A stretch of DNA of 64,000 nt, taken from assembly GCA_002007465.1 (NCBI GenBank), contig LNAC01000349.1, forward strand, positions 370,726-434,725, in the 5' to 3' direction. Made by a program: the position numbers and the translations under genes. This DNA is from Ailurus styani. Its lineage: Eukaryota > Chordata > Mammalia > Carnivora > Ailuridae. A model generated the notes under the pieces. The model did not search any database and was not told the DNA's origin. It saw only the letters and a program-made list of their open reading frames with translations. Positions 11,930 through 23,752 of the stretch are shown piece by piece. The number at the start of each line of letters is the position of its first letter. The first letter of the stretch is position 1.

Positions 11930-13137
11930 CTTATTTAATCACTGTACTATATATGGACATTTAGGTACCTCAGTTTCATGGATGCTTGGACAAGGGATTT
12001 TATTACTCAGGGCACTGCAAGCTGTCTGAGCTTCATGTTTGCATTGGTTTCATTTGGCCCCCCAAAGGCCCACAAAATAGATGTGTAATAGTCCGGGGAG
12101 ATACTGTACACATACTAGTGTGTGTCCCCTATCTGAGGAACCAGAAACTTAGGGAACACAAAGCTTTTATATGGGACTGCGAGCATTCCCAGCAGTCAGT
12201 GTCTGAAAGTGCTTGTTTCTCCACAGTCTCACCAAAAGAATGTGTTGTTATGCTTTTAAATTTTTGCTAGCAAAAATTTAACTCCATTTGGGGTTAATTT
12301 CCATTTCTCGATCAATGAGTTTGAACATTTTCATATGTTTGAGACAATATATACATTTTTGTGTATGTGAATTGTCTGTTCCTGTCATTTTCCAATCATT
12401 CTATTGGGTTTTTGTTCCTTTGTCCCTTAAGTTTTATTTATTTATTTTTTTTAAGATTTTATTTATTTATTTGACAGAGAGAAATACAGCGAGAGAAGGA
12501 ACACCAGCAGAGGGAGTGGGAGAGGGAGAAGCAGGCTTCCAGCAGAGTAGGGAACCCGATATGGGGCGGGGCTGGATCCCAGGACTTTGGGATCATGACC
12601 TAACCTGAAGGAACACGCTTAAGGACTGAACCACCCAGGAGCCCCTGTCCCTTAAGTTTTAAAAGATACTTATACACTAGGAATATTAGCTTTGTCTGTG
12701 GTAATTAGTGGGAATATTTTCTCCTAGTTTGTCAGCTGTCTTTTAATTTTATGTTGTTTTTACCTGTTTTTTTTAATAAATGTAGTCAAATTTATCAATC
12801 TTTTACTTCCCCGCCTCTAGATTTTAAAGGATAGTTAGAAAGCCTTTTGTTACACCAAGATTAAAAAGAAATAGCCCATATCTTCTTCTAGTACTTGCAT
12901 GATTTTGATTTTTGCATTTAAGTCTCTAAACCATTTGGAGTTTATTCTTATGTCCATTGTGAGGTACAGATCTAATTTTATCTTTTTAAAAGTGGCTACA
13001 AATAGTTTCAGCATCATTTATTTAAAAGTCCATCTTTGCCCCAGTGATTTAAGATGACATCTTTATCATCATATTCTAAATTTCCATATGTATGTGGGTC
13101 TATTCTTATACTTTCTATTCATATACTAGTAATATAT
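11930..13137 (-). mobile_element. Old L1 ORF2 C-terminal fragment (reverse)
   Basis: Antisense L1 ORF2 tail landmarks run in order. 'ATATGGACATTTAGGTACC' is followed by 'GTTTCTCCACAGTCTCACC' and 'TTTGAACATTTTCATATG'. Then come 'CTATTGGGTTTTTGTTCC', 'TAGCTTTGTCTGTGG' and 'CATTTGGAGTTTATTC'. A CAN-SINE splits it at 12436-12645. No intact frame remains. Confidence 0.6.
12436..12645 (-). mobile_element. CAN-SINE (SINEC), reverse, with exact TSD
   Basis: Reading the minus strand, the tRNA-like head begins at 12645 ('GGGGCTCCTGGGTGGTTCAG'). It is followed by the GA/CT-rich centre and the (AAATA)n tail ending in a T-run near 12447. The 15-bp direct repeat 'TGTCCCTTAAGTTTT' flanks it exactly at 12421-12435 and 12646-12660. 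The element carries scattered differences from the younger type, so it is moderately old although the TSD is intact. Confidence 0.93.
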
Positions 13138-13400
13138 CTTCCAGCTTTGTTAATGCAATTTTTAAACATGGTTGAGATAATAGGATATAAACAATTTTGT
13201 ATACTGCTCTTTCACTTCACATTATAGAAGAAGTATTCTATAACATCATTTAAAATGCTTACTTAAAATTATTTTAAGTGGTTTCGTAATGTTCTATGTT
13301 GTGACTATAATCTAATTTACTTTAACATCCCTCATTTTTGGACATTTAGATTGCTTCCATTTTTTTGCCATTATAAATAGTACTGTAATGAAAAGATAAT
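13138..13400 (-). mobile_element. L1-like 3' segment (reverse)
   Basis: 'GGTTTCGTAATGTTCTATG', 'TTTTGGACATTTAGATTGC' and 'TTTTTGCCATTATAAATAG' are in the order seen in antisense L1 ORF2 or 3' UTR of old subfamilies. It may be a separate copy from the elements on each side. Confidence 0.45.
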
Positions 13401-13737
13401 ATTTGCTTCTTTATTAAACTTTTTATTTTGTGATAATTGTAGATGAACATGCTGTTTAAGAAATAATAGAGAGATTCCGTGTGTTTTTCACCCAGTTTCC
13501 CCAATTGTAATATCTTGCAGAGCTGTAGTACAATATTACAACCAGGATATTGACATTGATATAGTCAGGATAACTGAACACATCCATCCCCACAAGGATC
13601 CTTCATGTTGTCCTTTTACAGCTATATTCACTTCACTTCCACTTCCCTCATATACACACCCCTAATTAACCCTTTGGCAACCACTATTGTAGTCTCCATT
13701 TATGTACTTATGTCACTTCAAGAATAAATGGATCACA

Positions 13738-13951
13738 GGGGCACCTGGGTGGCTCAGTGGGTTAAAGCCTCTGCTTTCGGCTCAGGTCATGATCTCAGGG
13801 TCGAATCCCCATCGGGCTCCCTGCTTGGCAGGGAGCCTGCTTCTTCCTCTCTCTGCCTGCATCTCTGCCAACTTGTAATCTCTCTCTCTCTCTGTCAAAT
13901 AAATAAATTAAATCTTTAAAAAAATAATAAATAATAAAAAATTTTAAAAAA
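13738..13951 (+). mobile_element. CAN-SINE (SINEC), young type, exact TSD
   Basis: The head is 'GGGGCACCTGGGTGGCTCAG', then 'GGTTAAAGCCTCTGCTTTCG', a B-box-like 'GGGTCGAATCCCC', a CT-rich middle and a long A/T-rich tail. The 17-bp direct repeat 'AGAATAAATGGATCACA' flanks it at 13721-13737 and 13952-13968 without mismatch. A short internal deletion removes 'CCTGGGA' before the B box. This is the subtype I associate with mustelids, retroposed by L1 machinery. Confidence 0.95.
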
Positions 13952-14279
13952 AGAATAAATGGATCACACATATGTAATGTTCTGAGATTGGCTTTTTGCA
14001 TACAATATAATTTCCTGTATAATTTCCTGGAGATTCATCCAAGTGTCCACATATCAACAATTCTTTTTACTGTTAAGTGGTATCCCATAGTTTATGGATA
14101 TACCAGTTTATTTAACCATTCATCACTGAAGTACATCCAGATTGTTCCCAGTTTGGAGTTATTACAGATAATGCTGCTATGAACATTCATATACAGAGTT
14201 TTCTGTGAATGTAAGTTTTCATTTATCTTAGACAAATGACTAAGAGTTCAAGTACCAGATTGTATGGTGGCTTCATGAC

Positions 14280-14692
14280 TTTTTTTTTAATTTTATTAAC
14301 ATATAATGTATTATTTGCTTCAGGGGTACAGGTCTGTGAATCATCAGTCTTATACAATTCACAGCGCTCACCATAGCACATATCCTCCCCAATGTCCACA
14401 ACCCAGACACCCCATCCCTCCCATCCTTGTCCCCTCCAACAACCCTCAGTTTGTTTCCTGAGATTATGGTTTGTCTCCTTCCCGATCCCATCTTGTTTCA
14501 TTTTTTCCCTCCCTTCCACCCACAATCCCCTACCCACGATCCCCTGACTCTCAAATTCCTCATATCAGAGAGATCATATGATAATTGTCTTTCTCTGATT
14601 GACTTTTTTCGCTTAGCATAATACCTCTAGTTCCTTCCACATCGGTGCAAATGGCAAGATTTCAGGGGTTTTTGGTGGCTGCATAGTATTCT

Positions 14693-14735
<43 letters not shown>

Positions 14736-14823
14736 ACACCACATCTTTATCCATTCATCTGTTGACGGACATCTAGGTTCTTTCCATAGTTTGGCTATTG
14801 TCGACATTGCTGCTATAACCATT
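14280..14823 (-). mobile_element. Young carnivore L1 3' end, 5'-truncated
   Basis: On the minus strand it holds the last part of ORF2 and the carnivore L1 3' UTR, then an A-tail (T-run at 14280-14289 on +). Antisense landmarks are 'CAGGGGTACAGGTCTGTGAA', 'AATCATCAGTC', 'CTTAGCATAATACCTCTAG' and 'GGTGGCTGCATAGTATTC'. The repeat 'TGGCTTCAT' flanks it at 14268-14276 and 14824-14832. It is truncated to about 540 bp and carries a (TG)n expansion. Confidence 0.9.
14694..14738 (+). repeat. (TG)n microsatellite within L1
   Basis: About 20 TG units, then 'TACACACC', at the position where young carnivore L1s carry a short TATATA/ACAC stretch. The expansion therefore arose inside the element. Confidence 0.95.
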
Positions 14824-15740
14824 TGGCTTCATATCTTTTAAGAAACTGTCGAACTGTTTTTTCCCAGAGTAGCTGTAATATTTTTCCTTCCCACTAACAG
14901 TGTAAGAGTCATCCAGTTTCTTCACATCCTCACAGTCTTTTGGTGTTGTACATTTTCTTTATTTTAGCCATTCCAATGCATTTGTAGTATCTCTAATTGT
15001 GGCTTTAATTTAATGACTAGTGACGTTAAACATCTTTTCGTAGGTTTGTCAGCTGTATATACTCTTCAGTGGAATATCTGTTCATGTTTTTTACCTATTT
15101 CCTATTTCAATCATTTGATTTTTTTAATGCTGGTATTTGAGATTTCTTCATATATTCTAGGTAATAGTTCTTTGCTAAGTATGTGATTTGAGAATATTTT
15201 TTCCAAGTCTGTACCTTGTATTTTTATCCTCCCAACAGTTATTCCACTATTCTCACCTTTTCTCAGAGGAATTGTTGTCAATTTTTTTTCTGCAACAATT
15301 GATATGCTCATATGATTTTCTTCTTTAGCTTTTGATATACTGAGTTACACTGACTATTGCTGAATATTAAATCAGGCTTCATTCCAGGAATAAAGCCATT
15401 ATGATAATTATTTTATATGTATCACTGAATCATTCTGCCAATATTTTGTTAAAGATTTTTATATTTACATTCATAAGGGACATTGGTCTATAGTTGTTAG
15501 TTTGTTTTTTGTTTTGGTTTTGGTGTCAGGTAATACTAGCTTCATAAAGTGAATTGAAAAGTTTTTCTTCCTATTCTGTTTTCTGGAAGAGAAGGTATAG
15601 AATATGTAGAACTGGTATTTTTTTTTTTCCACAACTAGTGTAGAATTCTGCAATGAAACCATCTAGGCCTGGAGATTTCTTTTTTGAGAGTTTTTAATTA
15701 CAAATTCAATTTCCTTTATAGGGTTAGTCATATTATCTAC

Positions 15741-16085
15741 ATTGGACTCTTGAACAATGCAGAACTTGAGGGTAATGACCCCCTACACAGTCAAAAATCC
15801 ATATGTAACTTTTGACTCCCCAAAAACTTTACTAATAGCCTACTATTGATCAGAACCCTTACCAATAACAACCTACTGTTGACCTAAACCTTACCAATAC
15901 CATAAACAACACATTTTATATGTTGCATATATGTTAACATATTATATTCTTATATAAAGTAAGCTAAAGGAAAGAAAAATCATAAGAGAAAATATATTTA
16001 TAGTACTATACTGTACTTATTGAAAAAAACTCCACATATAAACAGACTCATGCAGTTCAAACCCCTGTTGTTCAAGGGTCAACAG
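15741..16085. mobile_element. Tigger-family (Tigger2-like) non-autonomous DNA element
   Basis: The imperfect terminal inverted repeats read 'TTGGACTCTTGAACAATGCA' on the left and, on the right, end 'GTTGTTCAAGGGTCAACAG'. Inside are the typical 'AAAATCCATATGTAAC', 'TTTTGACTCCCC', 'AATAGCCTACTATTGA' and 'TAAAGTAAGCTAAAGGAAAG' blocks. It is about 345 bp with no transposase. It interrupts ORF2 of the reverse L1. Confidence 0.75.
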
Positions 16086-17494
16086 TATTTCATTTTTGGT
16101 GAGTTTTGTGGTATTTGTGCTTTTCAAGGAATGGCCCATTTCATCTAAGTTGTCAAATTTTGTGTGCAGAGTTGATCAGAGTATTCCCCCTTTTTTCCTT
16201 TCAGTATCTGCAGGGTCTGTAATGATAGTCTGTTTCATACCTGATATTGGTAATCTGTTTCTTTTCTCTTTATTTTTTTTAACTTTCTAGAGATTTGCGA
16301 ATATTATTTATCCTTTTTAAAATGAGTTTTTTGTTTCATTGATTTTATCTATTTCTGATTTTATTTTCATTTCCTTCCTTCTACTTAATTTGGGTTTATG
16401 TTGTTCTTTTTCTGGGTTCTTCAGGTAGGATTTCAGATTGCTGCTTTTAGGTGTTTCTTCATTTCTAATCTAAGCATTTAGTTGTATATATATTCTCTCA
16501 ATGCTTCTTTAGCTGTGTCCCATAAACTCTGATATGGTAGATTCTCATTTTCATGCATTTCAGTGTATTTTTTAATGACAATAAGGCTTTCTCTTTGACA
16601 TATTATTAGAATTATTGTGTTAGCTTCCAAATGTTTTGATATTTTTCAGTTATTTCTCTGTAATTAATTTTTGATTCCACTGTGATCATAGAACATAGTC
16701 TGTGTGATTTCAATTATTTAAAATATTTAAAATTATTTTAAAAATGTTATTTTATGGCCCAGGATATGGTTTATCTTGATATGTTCCATGAGCATTTGTA
16801 AAGAATATGTATTCCACTGTTGTACGATAGTGTTTCATAAATTTCAACTAGAGCCTGTTGGCTAATGATGATGTCGAGCTCCTCCAAAGCTTTACTGATT
16901 TTCTAACTATCAATTCTATCAATTGTTGAGAAAAGGGTGTGGAAGTCTCCAACTATAACTGCAGGTTTTCTTTCTTTCAGTTTTACCTGTTTGTGCTTCA
17001 CATATTATAAAGCTCTATTGTTTGGTGCTTATATATTTAGGATTGTTATGTCTTCCTGGTGAATCAATCCTTTTCTTACTATATAATGTCACTTTCTGCA
17101 TCTAGTAATTTTTTTGCCTGTGTGTGTGTATGTCTGGTAACTTTCTGTGTTATAGTCTACTTTATCTGATACCAATATACCTACTCCTACTTTTTGGATT
17201 AAAGTTCATGTGATACAGATTTTTCCATCATTTCACTCTTAAATTTCCTGTATCATATTTGAGGTGAGGTGAGATTTATATACATAGCACAAATTTGGGT
17301 CAGGTTTTTTAATCCACTTAGCTAATCTATTTTAATTGGTATATTTAGACCATTTACATTTGATAAAATTATTTGTATGTTAGGGCTCAAGTTTCTCATT
17401 TATTGTTACATTTGTTCTAATTTTCATGTCTTTGTTCTCTTTTTCCAGTCTTCCTGTGAGTTAACTGAACATTTTTTTAGAGTTCTGTCTTGAT

Positions 17495-17552
17495 TTATAT
17501 ATGTACATACATATATATATATACATATATATATAACATATATATGAGTGAA
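17495..17552. repeat. (TA)n/(TATACA)n low-complexity tract
   Basis: Alternating TATA/CATA dinucleotides inside the reverse L1, imperfect throughout. Confidence 0.8.
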
Positions 17553-18117
17553 TCTCTTCATATAGCTTCATTATTGGTTTCTGTAGGTAGTACATTATAT
17601 ACACATAAAATATCACAATGTACTGGTGCCTAGATTTTTACCAGCTTAAGTGAAGTTTAGAAACCTTACCTTTGACATACCTTTATCTTCCCTGTGTGTA
17701 ACTGATATAAGCATTTTCTCTATGTACATTTAGAACTACATTAGACATTATAATTTTTACATCAACTGTCAAACATAACTTAGAAAATTCAAGAAAAGGA
17801 TGAAAATCTATTCTACTTACCCTTTTTTTATGCTCTTTCCATTTTTTTTCTCATTTCTGATATTCCAAGATACGTTCTTTCAGAATTTCTTTTCTGTTTA
17901 GAGACAGAACTTCCCTTAGCCATACTTGTAAAGTAGGTCTTCCAGTGTTGAATTCTAGTAGATTTCCTGCATGTGAGAATGTATTGATTTCCCCCTTCAT
18001 TCCCGAAGAATATATTCACAGGATATAGAATTCTGGGTTAAAAAGTCTTTTCTCCTGGCTCTAAAAAATGTGCACCCTCCTTCCAGCCTTCATGTTTTCT
18101 GATAAGAAATATGCTGT

Positions 18118-18201
18118 CTAAACTAAATGGTGTACTATATGCTGGCTAATTGAGCATAATAAAAGAATAAATAAATAATAAAAATAAATTTTAAAAAATA
18201 T
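18118..18201 (+). mobile_element. Very short young L1 3' end stub
   Basis: 'GGTGTACTATATGCTGGCTA', then ATTGAGCATAATA and an A-rich tail, matches the last bases of carnivore L1 3' UTRs. Flanks 'AAATATGCTGT' (about 18107-18117) and 'AAATATATGCTGT' (after the tail) look like a target-site duplication. This is an extreme 5' truncation of about 80 bp. Confidence 0.6.
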
Positions 18202-19215
18202 ATGCTGTTGTTCAAATTGTTCTTCCCCCAGATGTAAGTTGTTATTATTCTCTCACTGCCTCCAAGATTTTTCCTTTCTTTCAGTTTTCACAAATTTGAT
18301 TATGACATGTCTTATTGTAGATTTCTTTAGATTTATTCTATTTGGGATTCACTCAGCTCCTTGAGTCTATATATTATATCTTTTATCAAGTTTGTGGAAT
18401 TTGAGGCATTATTTCCCTAAGTGCTTTTTACACCCCACCCTCTTTCTCTTTTCCCTAGGACTCCAAAGCGGCAAATATTACACCTTCATTATGGTCTTAC
18501 AGGTCCCTGAGGCTCTCTATTCATTTTTTAGGCTGTTTTTACACTGTCGTTTAGATTAATTTCTGTTGTTCTATTATCAAATTCACTGATCCTTTCATGT
18601 GTCCCCTATATTCTTCTACTGAACCCATCCATTTAGATTTTTATTTGTTATTGTATGTTTCTGTTCTAATTTTCCATTTAGCTTCTCTTAATATCTACTA
18701 CTTCTTTGCTGACACTTTTTATTTTTCATTTGTTTCAAGTATGTTCATAATTGCTTTTTGAAGCATTTTTATGATGGCTGCTTTAAAATCACTGTCAGAT
18801 AATTCAACATCTCTCTCATCATGGCAGTTCAGATATTTTCTAGTTCTTGGTATGTATGACAAGTGATTCTTCTATTGAAACCTAAACATTTTGGATATTT
18901 TAAGATTCTGGACCTTATTTAAGACCTCTTTTAGTTAGTTCTCCCTGCACTGCTCTGGCAGGAGAAGGGTCAGATCCCACCTTTTTACTTCAAGGTGGGG
19001 TCAGAAGTCCAGGTACTCCATTCAGCCTTCACTGACACTCAGGTAAATGGGCTCCTCATTCTATCTAGGTGGGGTTGGGAGTTCTGGTTCCCAACTAGAC
19101 CTCTGCTGCTGTGATCCTGACTAGGAGACAGGAGTGCCACGTTACTACTCTTCGTGTTGTACTTAGTGGGAGGAGTAGGAAGAAGTATCTCTACCACGCC
19201 TTCCCAGAAGCTTTA

Positions 19216-20095
19216 TACTTGTATTCAAAATTTACTATTTCTACAGAATAAAACCCATAAAATACAATTCCTGGAACAAGAGGTAACGATGTTTAAATGT
19301 TAAACAAGCCTTTAACAATGTTAAAAGGCTCTTGATATATATTTTCAAATTACTTTTCAGAAGTTTTTATCAATTATTAAATTTATATGTAATGTCAAAT
19401 GCCTTCTGTTATACCATGTTCCCTTTAGTATTCTGTATTACTGTTTTTTAAGCCTTCTCTATTTTGGTAGATAAAGATAATTGTTTTAAATTATTCTAAA
19501 TATAGTTTTAGAACATAATTTTTCTAAAATAAAGTATTCTGGTAATTAATAATGGTGAACACTTTTTTTTCCAAATTCTTAATAGCCAATTTTAGTTCCT
19601 CTCTCGTGAGTTGTTTGTTCATACACTTTTTTTCTTTTTTACTCTTTGACTTTTTGAGTTCTAATATTTCTGCTATCCTTTTATGGATTCTTTATACATT
19701 TGAATGTTAACTTTTTCTATCACATTTATTGAAGTTTTTAGTGAGCCTTTTCATTCTCTATCTTATATTTTTTGGTGTACATGCATTATACAATTTTTAT
19801 CTAGTTAAATTTATTGATATTTTTCTTTGTGATTATTTTCAACAGCTATAAGGTTAAAAAGAATGCTTTCTAGTCCAGAAATTCAATAAATGTTGCCTCT
19901 ATTCGTTTCAAGTTTCTTTTTTATTTAATGCATCACAAATAAGTAATCCATCTCCTATTTATTTTAGTGCAAGGTGCATGGGGCCAGAAAGAAATTATAG
20001 TTTCCTATATTTTTATATACAGCTATTTTCCTAAAACCATATACTATTTTTTCTAAACATTTTTAGAAACTCTTATGTGATCCCAGATAAGCACC
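19216..20095 (-). mobile_element. L1-like fragment (reverse), very diverged
   Basis: AT-rich sequence with antisense L1 ORF2-tail phrases such as 'GAGTTGTTTGTTCATACAC', 'TTTTATGGATTCTTTATAC' and 'CTAGTTAAATTTATTGATAT'. It is probably a separate, older copy abutting the 5' end of the long reverse L1. Confidence 0.4.
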
Positions 20096-20185
20096 TATTA
20101 TAAAACATTGAATTCTGGGCTGACATGAAATAGCCTCAAATTCTGGGGCTGACAGAGAGGTCAGCATCATTTGGCTAATGACCAC

Positions 20186-20551
20186 TGCTATGGTCTGAGT
20201 GTTTGTGTCTGTCTCCACCAAATTCTGTATGCTGATCTCTTAACCCCTAACGTGATGGTATAAGGAGGTGGGGCCTTTAGCAGGTGATTGGGTCATGAGG
20301 GCAGAGCCCTCACAATTGAGATTAGTACCTTCATAAAAGAGACCCCAGAGAGCTAGCTTGCTCTTCTGCCATGTGAGGTTGCAACGAGAAGATGACTTTT
20401 GTTGAGGAAGTAGATTCTTGCTAGACACAAAAGCCACCAGTCCCATAATCCTGGACTTCGCAGCCTCCAGAACTGTGAGAAATGAATGTTTGTTGTTTAT
20501 AAGTCACCCAGTCTCTGGTGTTTTTATTATAGCCTCAGACTAAGGGAACCA
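20186..20551 (+). mobile_element. Solo MaLR (MLT1-type) LTR
   Basis: It starts TG ('TGCTATGGTCTGAGTGTTTG'). Then come 'TTAACCCCTAACGTGATGG', 'AAGGAGGTGGGGCCTTTAG', 'GGGTCATGAGGGCAGAGCCC', 'AAAGAGACCCCAGAGAGC' and 'CCTCCAGAACTGTGAGAAAT'. It ends near 'GGGAACCA'. This is the order of MaLR/MLT1-class LTRs. No internal retroviral sequence follows, so it is a solo LTR. A 5-bp target duplication is not evident. Confidence 0.85.
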
Positions 20552-22030
20552 TAGAATATGGAAGTTATATATATTCTGCATACTTTGAGGGGTTGAAACA
20601 ACAGTACTGACAAGACTGAAGTGAATCCTCCAGTCTCTAATCAATGTCACCAGTGACAACAGCCTGCAGAAAGTCTTCACTGATGACTCTGAGGAAACAC
20701 AACCTCACCAGGGAGGATTCCTGACATTCTCAGGGAATTCCATGTATCTCATGGATCCAATGGAAGTCTACACTGAAGAGACGTTTAAAACAAAGAATCT
20801 TGTGATTAAATATAGGAAATGTTCTAAGTTAATAGCCCACCACTACCAAAATCATAAGATACCATGTCAGTTTGCTGCAGAGCAAAATATAGTAAAATTT
20901 TCTGTCCCATCAGATCTTCATTATGTAAGAACGGTGAAATTTATCTGCTCCATGCTAGTCCACCAGGGTCAGGAACCAAGATGCATTTTAGATGACGTAA
21001 GCCATGCTTTAGGAAACAGCAATGTGCTCTGGAAATAAAAAGAAACTTGGGAGTCCATAACCCTCGTGATTACCACAGGCAGATAATTCCTTGATCATGT
21101 GTCTCTCTGGGCTCGCCACGCCCACTTTCTAATTTATCAATCATACTCCTCTAGACCCTGTTTTCCTTAATTCTCCCAGATCATCCTTCCATTCATGCCA
21201 TCCCTGCTCCCTAGGAACACTTCAATCTTCCTTCCCTCCTGTCTTATTGACCAACAAGATGACTCTAGTTTCAAGATGTGATAACTTGGTCACTGGCGCC
21301 TTGAAAACTGGTATATTTGAGTATCCACATTTTTGTATGTAGGCTACAATACACTATTACCATTGAAAACAAAGAACAGTTCAAAACACATATGCTTGAG
21401 AAGAGAACTTACTTTATACAAATAGATGTGATAAGATAGAAAAATTAACATGTAGGTATTCACGACTTCCCCCTTTGCCTACTTAGGTTTTTCTCCAAGC
21501 CCCACTTTCTGTATAGAAAGCCAAAGCTGCTTAGGAAGGTTATCACAACAAAAGCAATCAGGAGAATAATTATAAATAGCAGGGCACTTGTATACACAAA
21601 GAAGAGGGGGACAGAATAAACATGGTAACATTATCAGGATGGGGGAGATAGAGCCTCTGGAGTACTAGAGAGCAAGAGACTTCAAGCCTGGGGGATTGGA
21701 AAACAGAGTAAACAAAACATTTAGTAGACGTTGCCAAGAATCCTTACTACTTAAGAAAATTATTGAATAAATATCAAAATGTAGCTCTAGGTCTTGATTT
21801 TTTAAATACAAAATTACTCTGGGACCAGAGCTACACTACTGGAATCAAAACCTTATAAATATTGCATATTCATTAAACCAACCAAGTCTCCAGAGGTTTT
21901 TGGGGAGGGGGGTGGGGCAGTTGGGAAAGAAAATGGTGAGATGGTATTTATCTTCGAACATACAGTATTAGGAAGTTCTACACGCTACCCTACTACACCA
22001 TCACTCCCTGAGATCAGGAAATGCGTCTTA
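20552..22030. other. Unassigned sequence
   Basis: No gene is recognised. The open frame at 20742-21038 (98 codons, +) has no domain I can name, and its surroundings show no exon or promoter signal. Confidence 0.4.
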
Positions 22031-22034
22031 TTAT

Positions 22035-22135
22035 TTTCCAACTTTACTGAGGTATAAGTGACAACATTGTGTGAGTTTAAGGTATACAACGTTATGGTCT
22101 GATACACGGATACAAGGAATGTGTTTTACTGATAA
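22035..22135 (-). mobile_element. L1 3' UTR fragment (reverse)
   Basis: 'CAACTTTACTGAGGTATAAG' followed by 'TGTGTGAGTTTAAGGTATAC' and 'CTGATACACGGATACA' is the usual antisense form of an L1 3' UTR segment. Confidence 0.6.
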
Positions 22136-22139
22136 CCAC

Positions 22140-22225
22140 ATTTCCAATCCCTCATACACAGTGCCGTAATCCCGGGAACACTGTGGTGTTTCATAAATGT
22201 TTGTGAATGAGTGACATAGAATCTT
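22140..22225 (+). mobile_element. L2/MIR-like 3' tail
   Basis: 'CCCTCATACACAGTGCCGTA' is followed by 'TTTCATAAATGTTTGTGAAT', matching the L2/MIR 3' end motif with an AATAAA-like site changed to CATAAA. Confidence 0.4.
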
Positions 22226-22934
22226 CATATCCTAGCTCCAGGCTAACTTAATCTGAATGGCTTCTGAAAGTCAGATCAGTCCATTCTTTCTGGATGATAA
22301 AATCAACTCTACCAAGAGTCTTCCTAGGAGAAACCTACAGCATGGGGACTACAAGGACTGCAATTCAACCACTGCAGTTCAGACTCCACTAGCCAGCATG
22401 ATCACTCCTGATCACCAGACGATTAAAAAAAAAAAAAGTGGATTCCCAGATAGAAGCCAATTTAGAGATCTAAGAATAAAACAGGGTAAGACTTTAAAGA
22501 ACAGGTTTACTATAATTCTAAGAAAAAGACTTCAAAATTGCCTAAGAAACTTCAGAATGTCCCAAGATTAGACAGTTGAAAGCCTAGCCCACAGGAGCAG
22601 AACTGAATACAGTCAAAAGGCTAAAGGATAGAGACAGGGTTAACTTACGCAGCTGACGTTCCCATAAATGCGATTTATTTTTATACACACCCAGAAGGAA
22701 AGTTTGCGTGTATTGCCTTATGATAATTCTCTAGTTCACTGTAGATATAATAATGAATAAAGCACTTTGCTAAGAGGAGTTAGAGCATTATTTACACATA
22801 ATTCAATAAATAAAACATCTGTAAGAAAACTGGTGCTAGGATAATTATAGCCCATCACCCGTATAAAAGGAATTTATTCTTTGTACCTTTCCTTTCTAGT
22901 ATGAGACTGGTTTTGCTGAACCACTCTAGGCAAC
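22226..22934. other. Unassigned sequence
   Basis: No gene or repeat is recognised. The 104-codon open frame at 22257-22571 has no recognisable domain. Confidence 0.35.
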
Positions 22935-23035
22935 TAAAGAAGGAAGGGGGAGGGGTGAGGAAGGAGAGACGAGAAGGGAGGAGAGGGCAAGGGAGGGGAC
23001 AGAAGCGAAGGAAGGAGAGTGAGGAGCCGAGAAAG
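22935..23035 (+). repeat. Polypurine (GA-rich) tract
   Basis: Nearly continuous A/G over about 100 bases, with only a few pyrimidines. It is low complexity and could in principle form triplex DNA. Confidence 0.85.
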
Positions 23036-23680
23036 GATGAAGACATCCATTTCTGGCAAAAATAAATACTCTGAATTACTTTTCTGAATAGAAGCAACTA
23101 AAACAGTGGGCAAAAAAAAATACAGAGAGATCATTTTTAAATACTCTGCTGAAGTGACACAAAAAGATCCACAAAGCCCAAAACTGAAGTGAAATCAAGA
23201 ATCTTGGAAAATAAGGAAGCACAAGAATGAGCCTTTTCCTTAAAGCCTTCCCTTGGGCCCTAAAGACTAAGCTTCTGCACCATCCACTGCATGAGGAGTG
23301 GGTACGAAGAACACGGGATAAAACCCCAAGTCCCCAGAAACTGCCCTCAGAGAGACGGTAAGTGAGAAACTAACCGTGCCGTACAAAAGGACAGAAATGA
23401 TTTCCACCACTCTCAATTCTAGCCCTGGATAGATGTGAAGAATTAATATTACCTGATAATTTGTAACAACAAGTCAGCCCTTGTGGAGTTTTGGGTCTAT
23501 AATCATGTTACCTGAAAAACCTTACTCAGAAAATCTGATTTAAAGTGATCCCAGGTTGGTAAGACGCCCCAGGTCTTTGGGTGAATGAACCACAATCCTC
23601 TCTGGATGAATGTACTTTGAACCCAAGCCCTAAACAATTCTTGAAGAAAAAGTTCCAAGACAAATGAAAAGCTCACAATT

Positions 23681-23683
<3 letters not shown>
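23036..23683. other. Unassigned sequence
   Basis: No gene, exon or repeat family is recognised between the polypurine tract and the (CA)n array. Confidence 0.35.
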
Positions 23684-23738
<55 letters not shown>

Positions 23739-23752
23739 CACAGATACACACA
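23684..23752 (+). repeat. (CA)n microsatellite
   Basis: About 24 uninterrupted CA units to roughly 23731, then imperfect CTCACA and ATACACA units. It would be length-polymorphic by analogy with similar arrays. Confidence 0.97.

Larger units (their letters stand above)
13401..19215 (-). mobile_element. Near-full-span old L1 (L1M class), reverse, heavily nested
   Basis: Read on the minus strand the order is as follows. A 5' UTR-like part occupies about 19215-18930. An ORF1-like region covers about 18900-17820. ORF2 runs from about 17600 to 14824, with the reverse-transcriptase motif PGLDGF encoded at about 15655-15680. The ORF2 tail and 3' UTR lie at about 14270-13401. The reverse-transcriptase segment containing the catalytic Asp pair appears lost, because C-terminal sequence joins mid-RT sequence near 15300. 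Frameshifts and stops are everywhere, so it is dead. Later insertions are a SINE (13738), a young L1 3' end (14280), a Tigger-like element (15741) and an L1 stub (18118). Confidence 0.7.

Noticed and set aside
13738..13830. tRNA-like sequence with A and B box resemblance
   Set aside because: It is the tRNA-derived head of a CAN-SINE with an (AAATA)n tail and TSD, not a tRNA gene. The same applies to the other SINE heads.
20742..21038. 98-codon frame downstream of the MaLR LTR that could be retroviral
   Set aside because: No similarity to gag or pol that I can recognise, and the LTR is otherwise solo.
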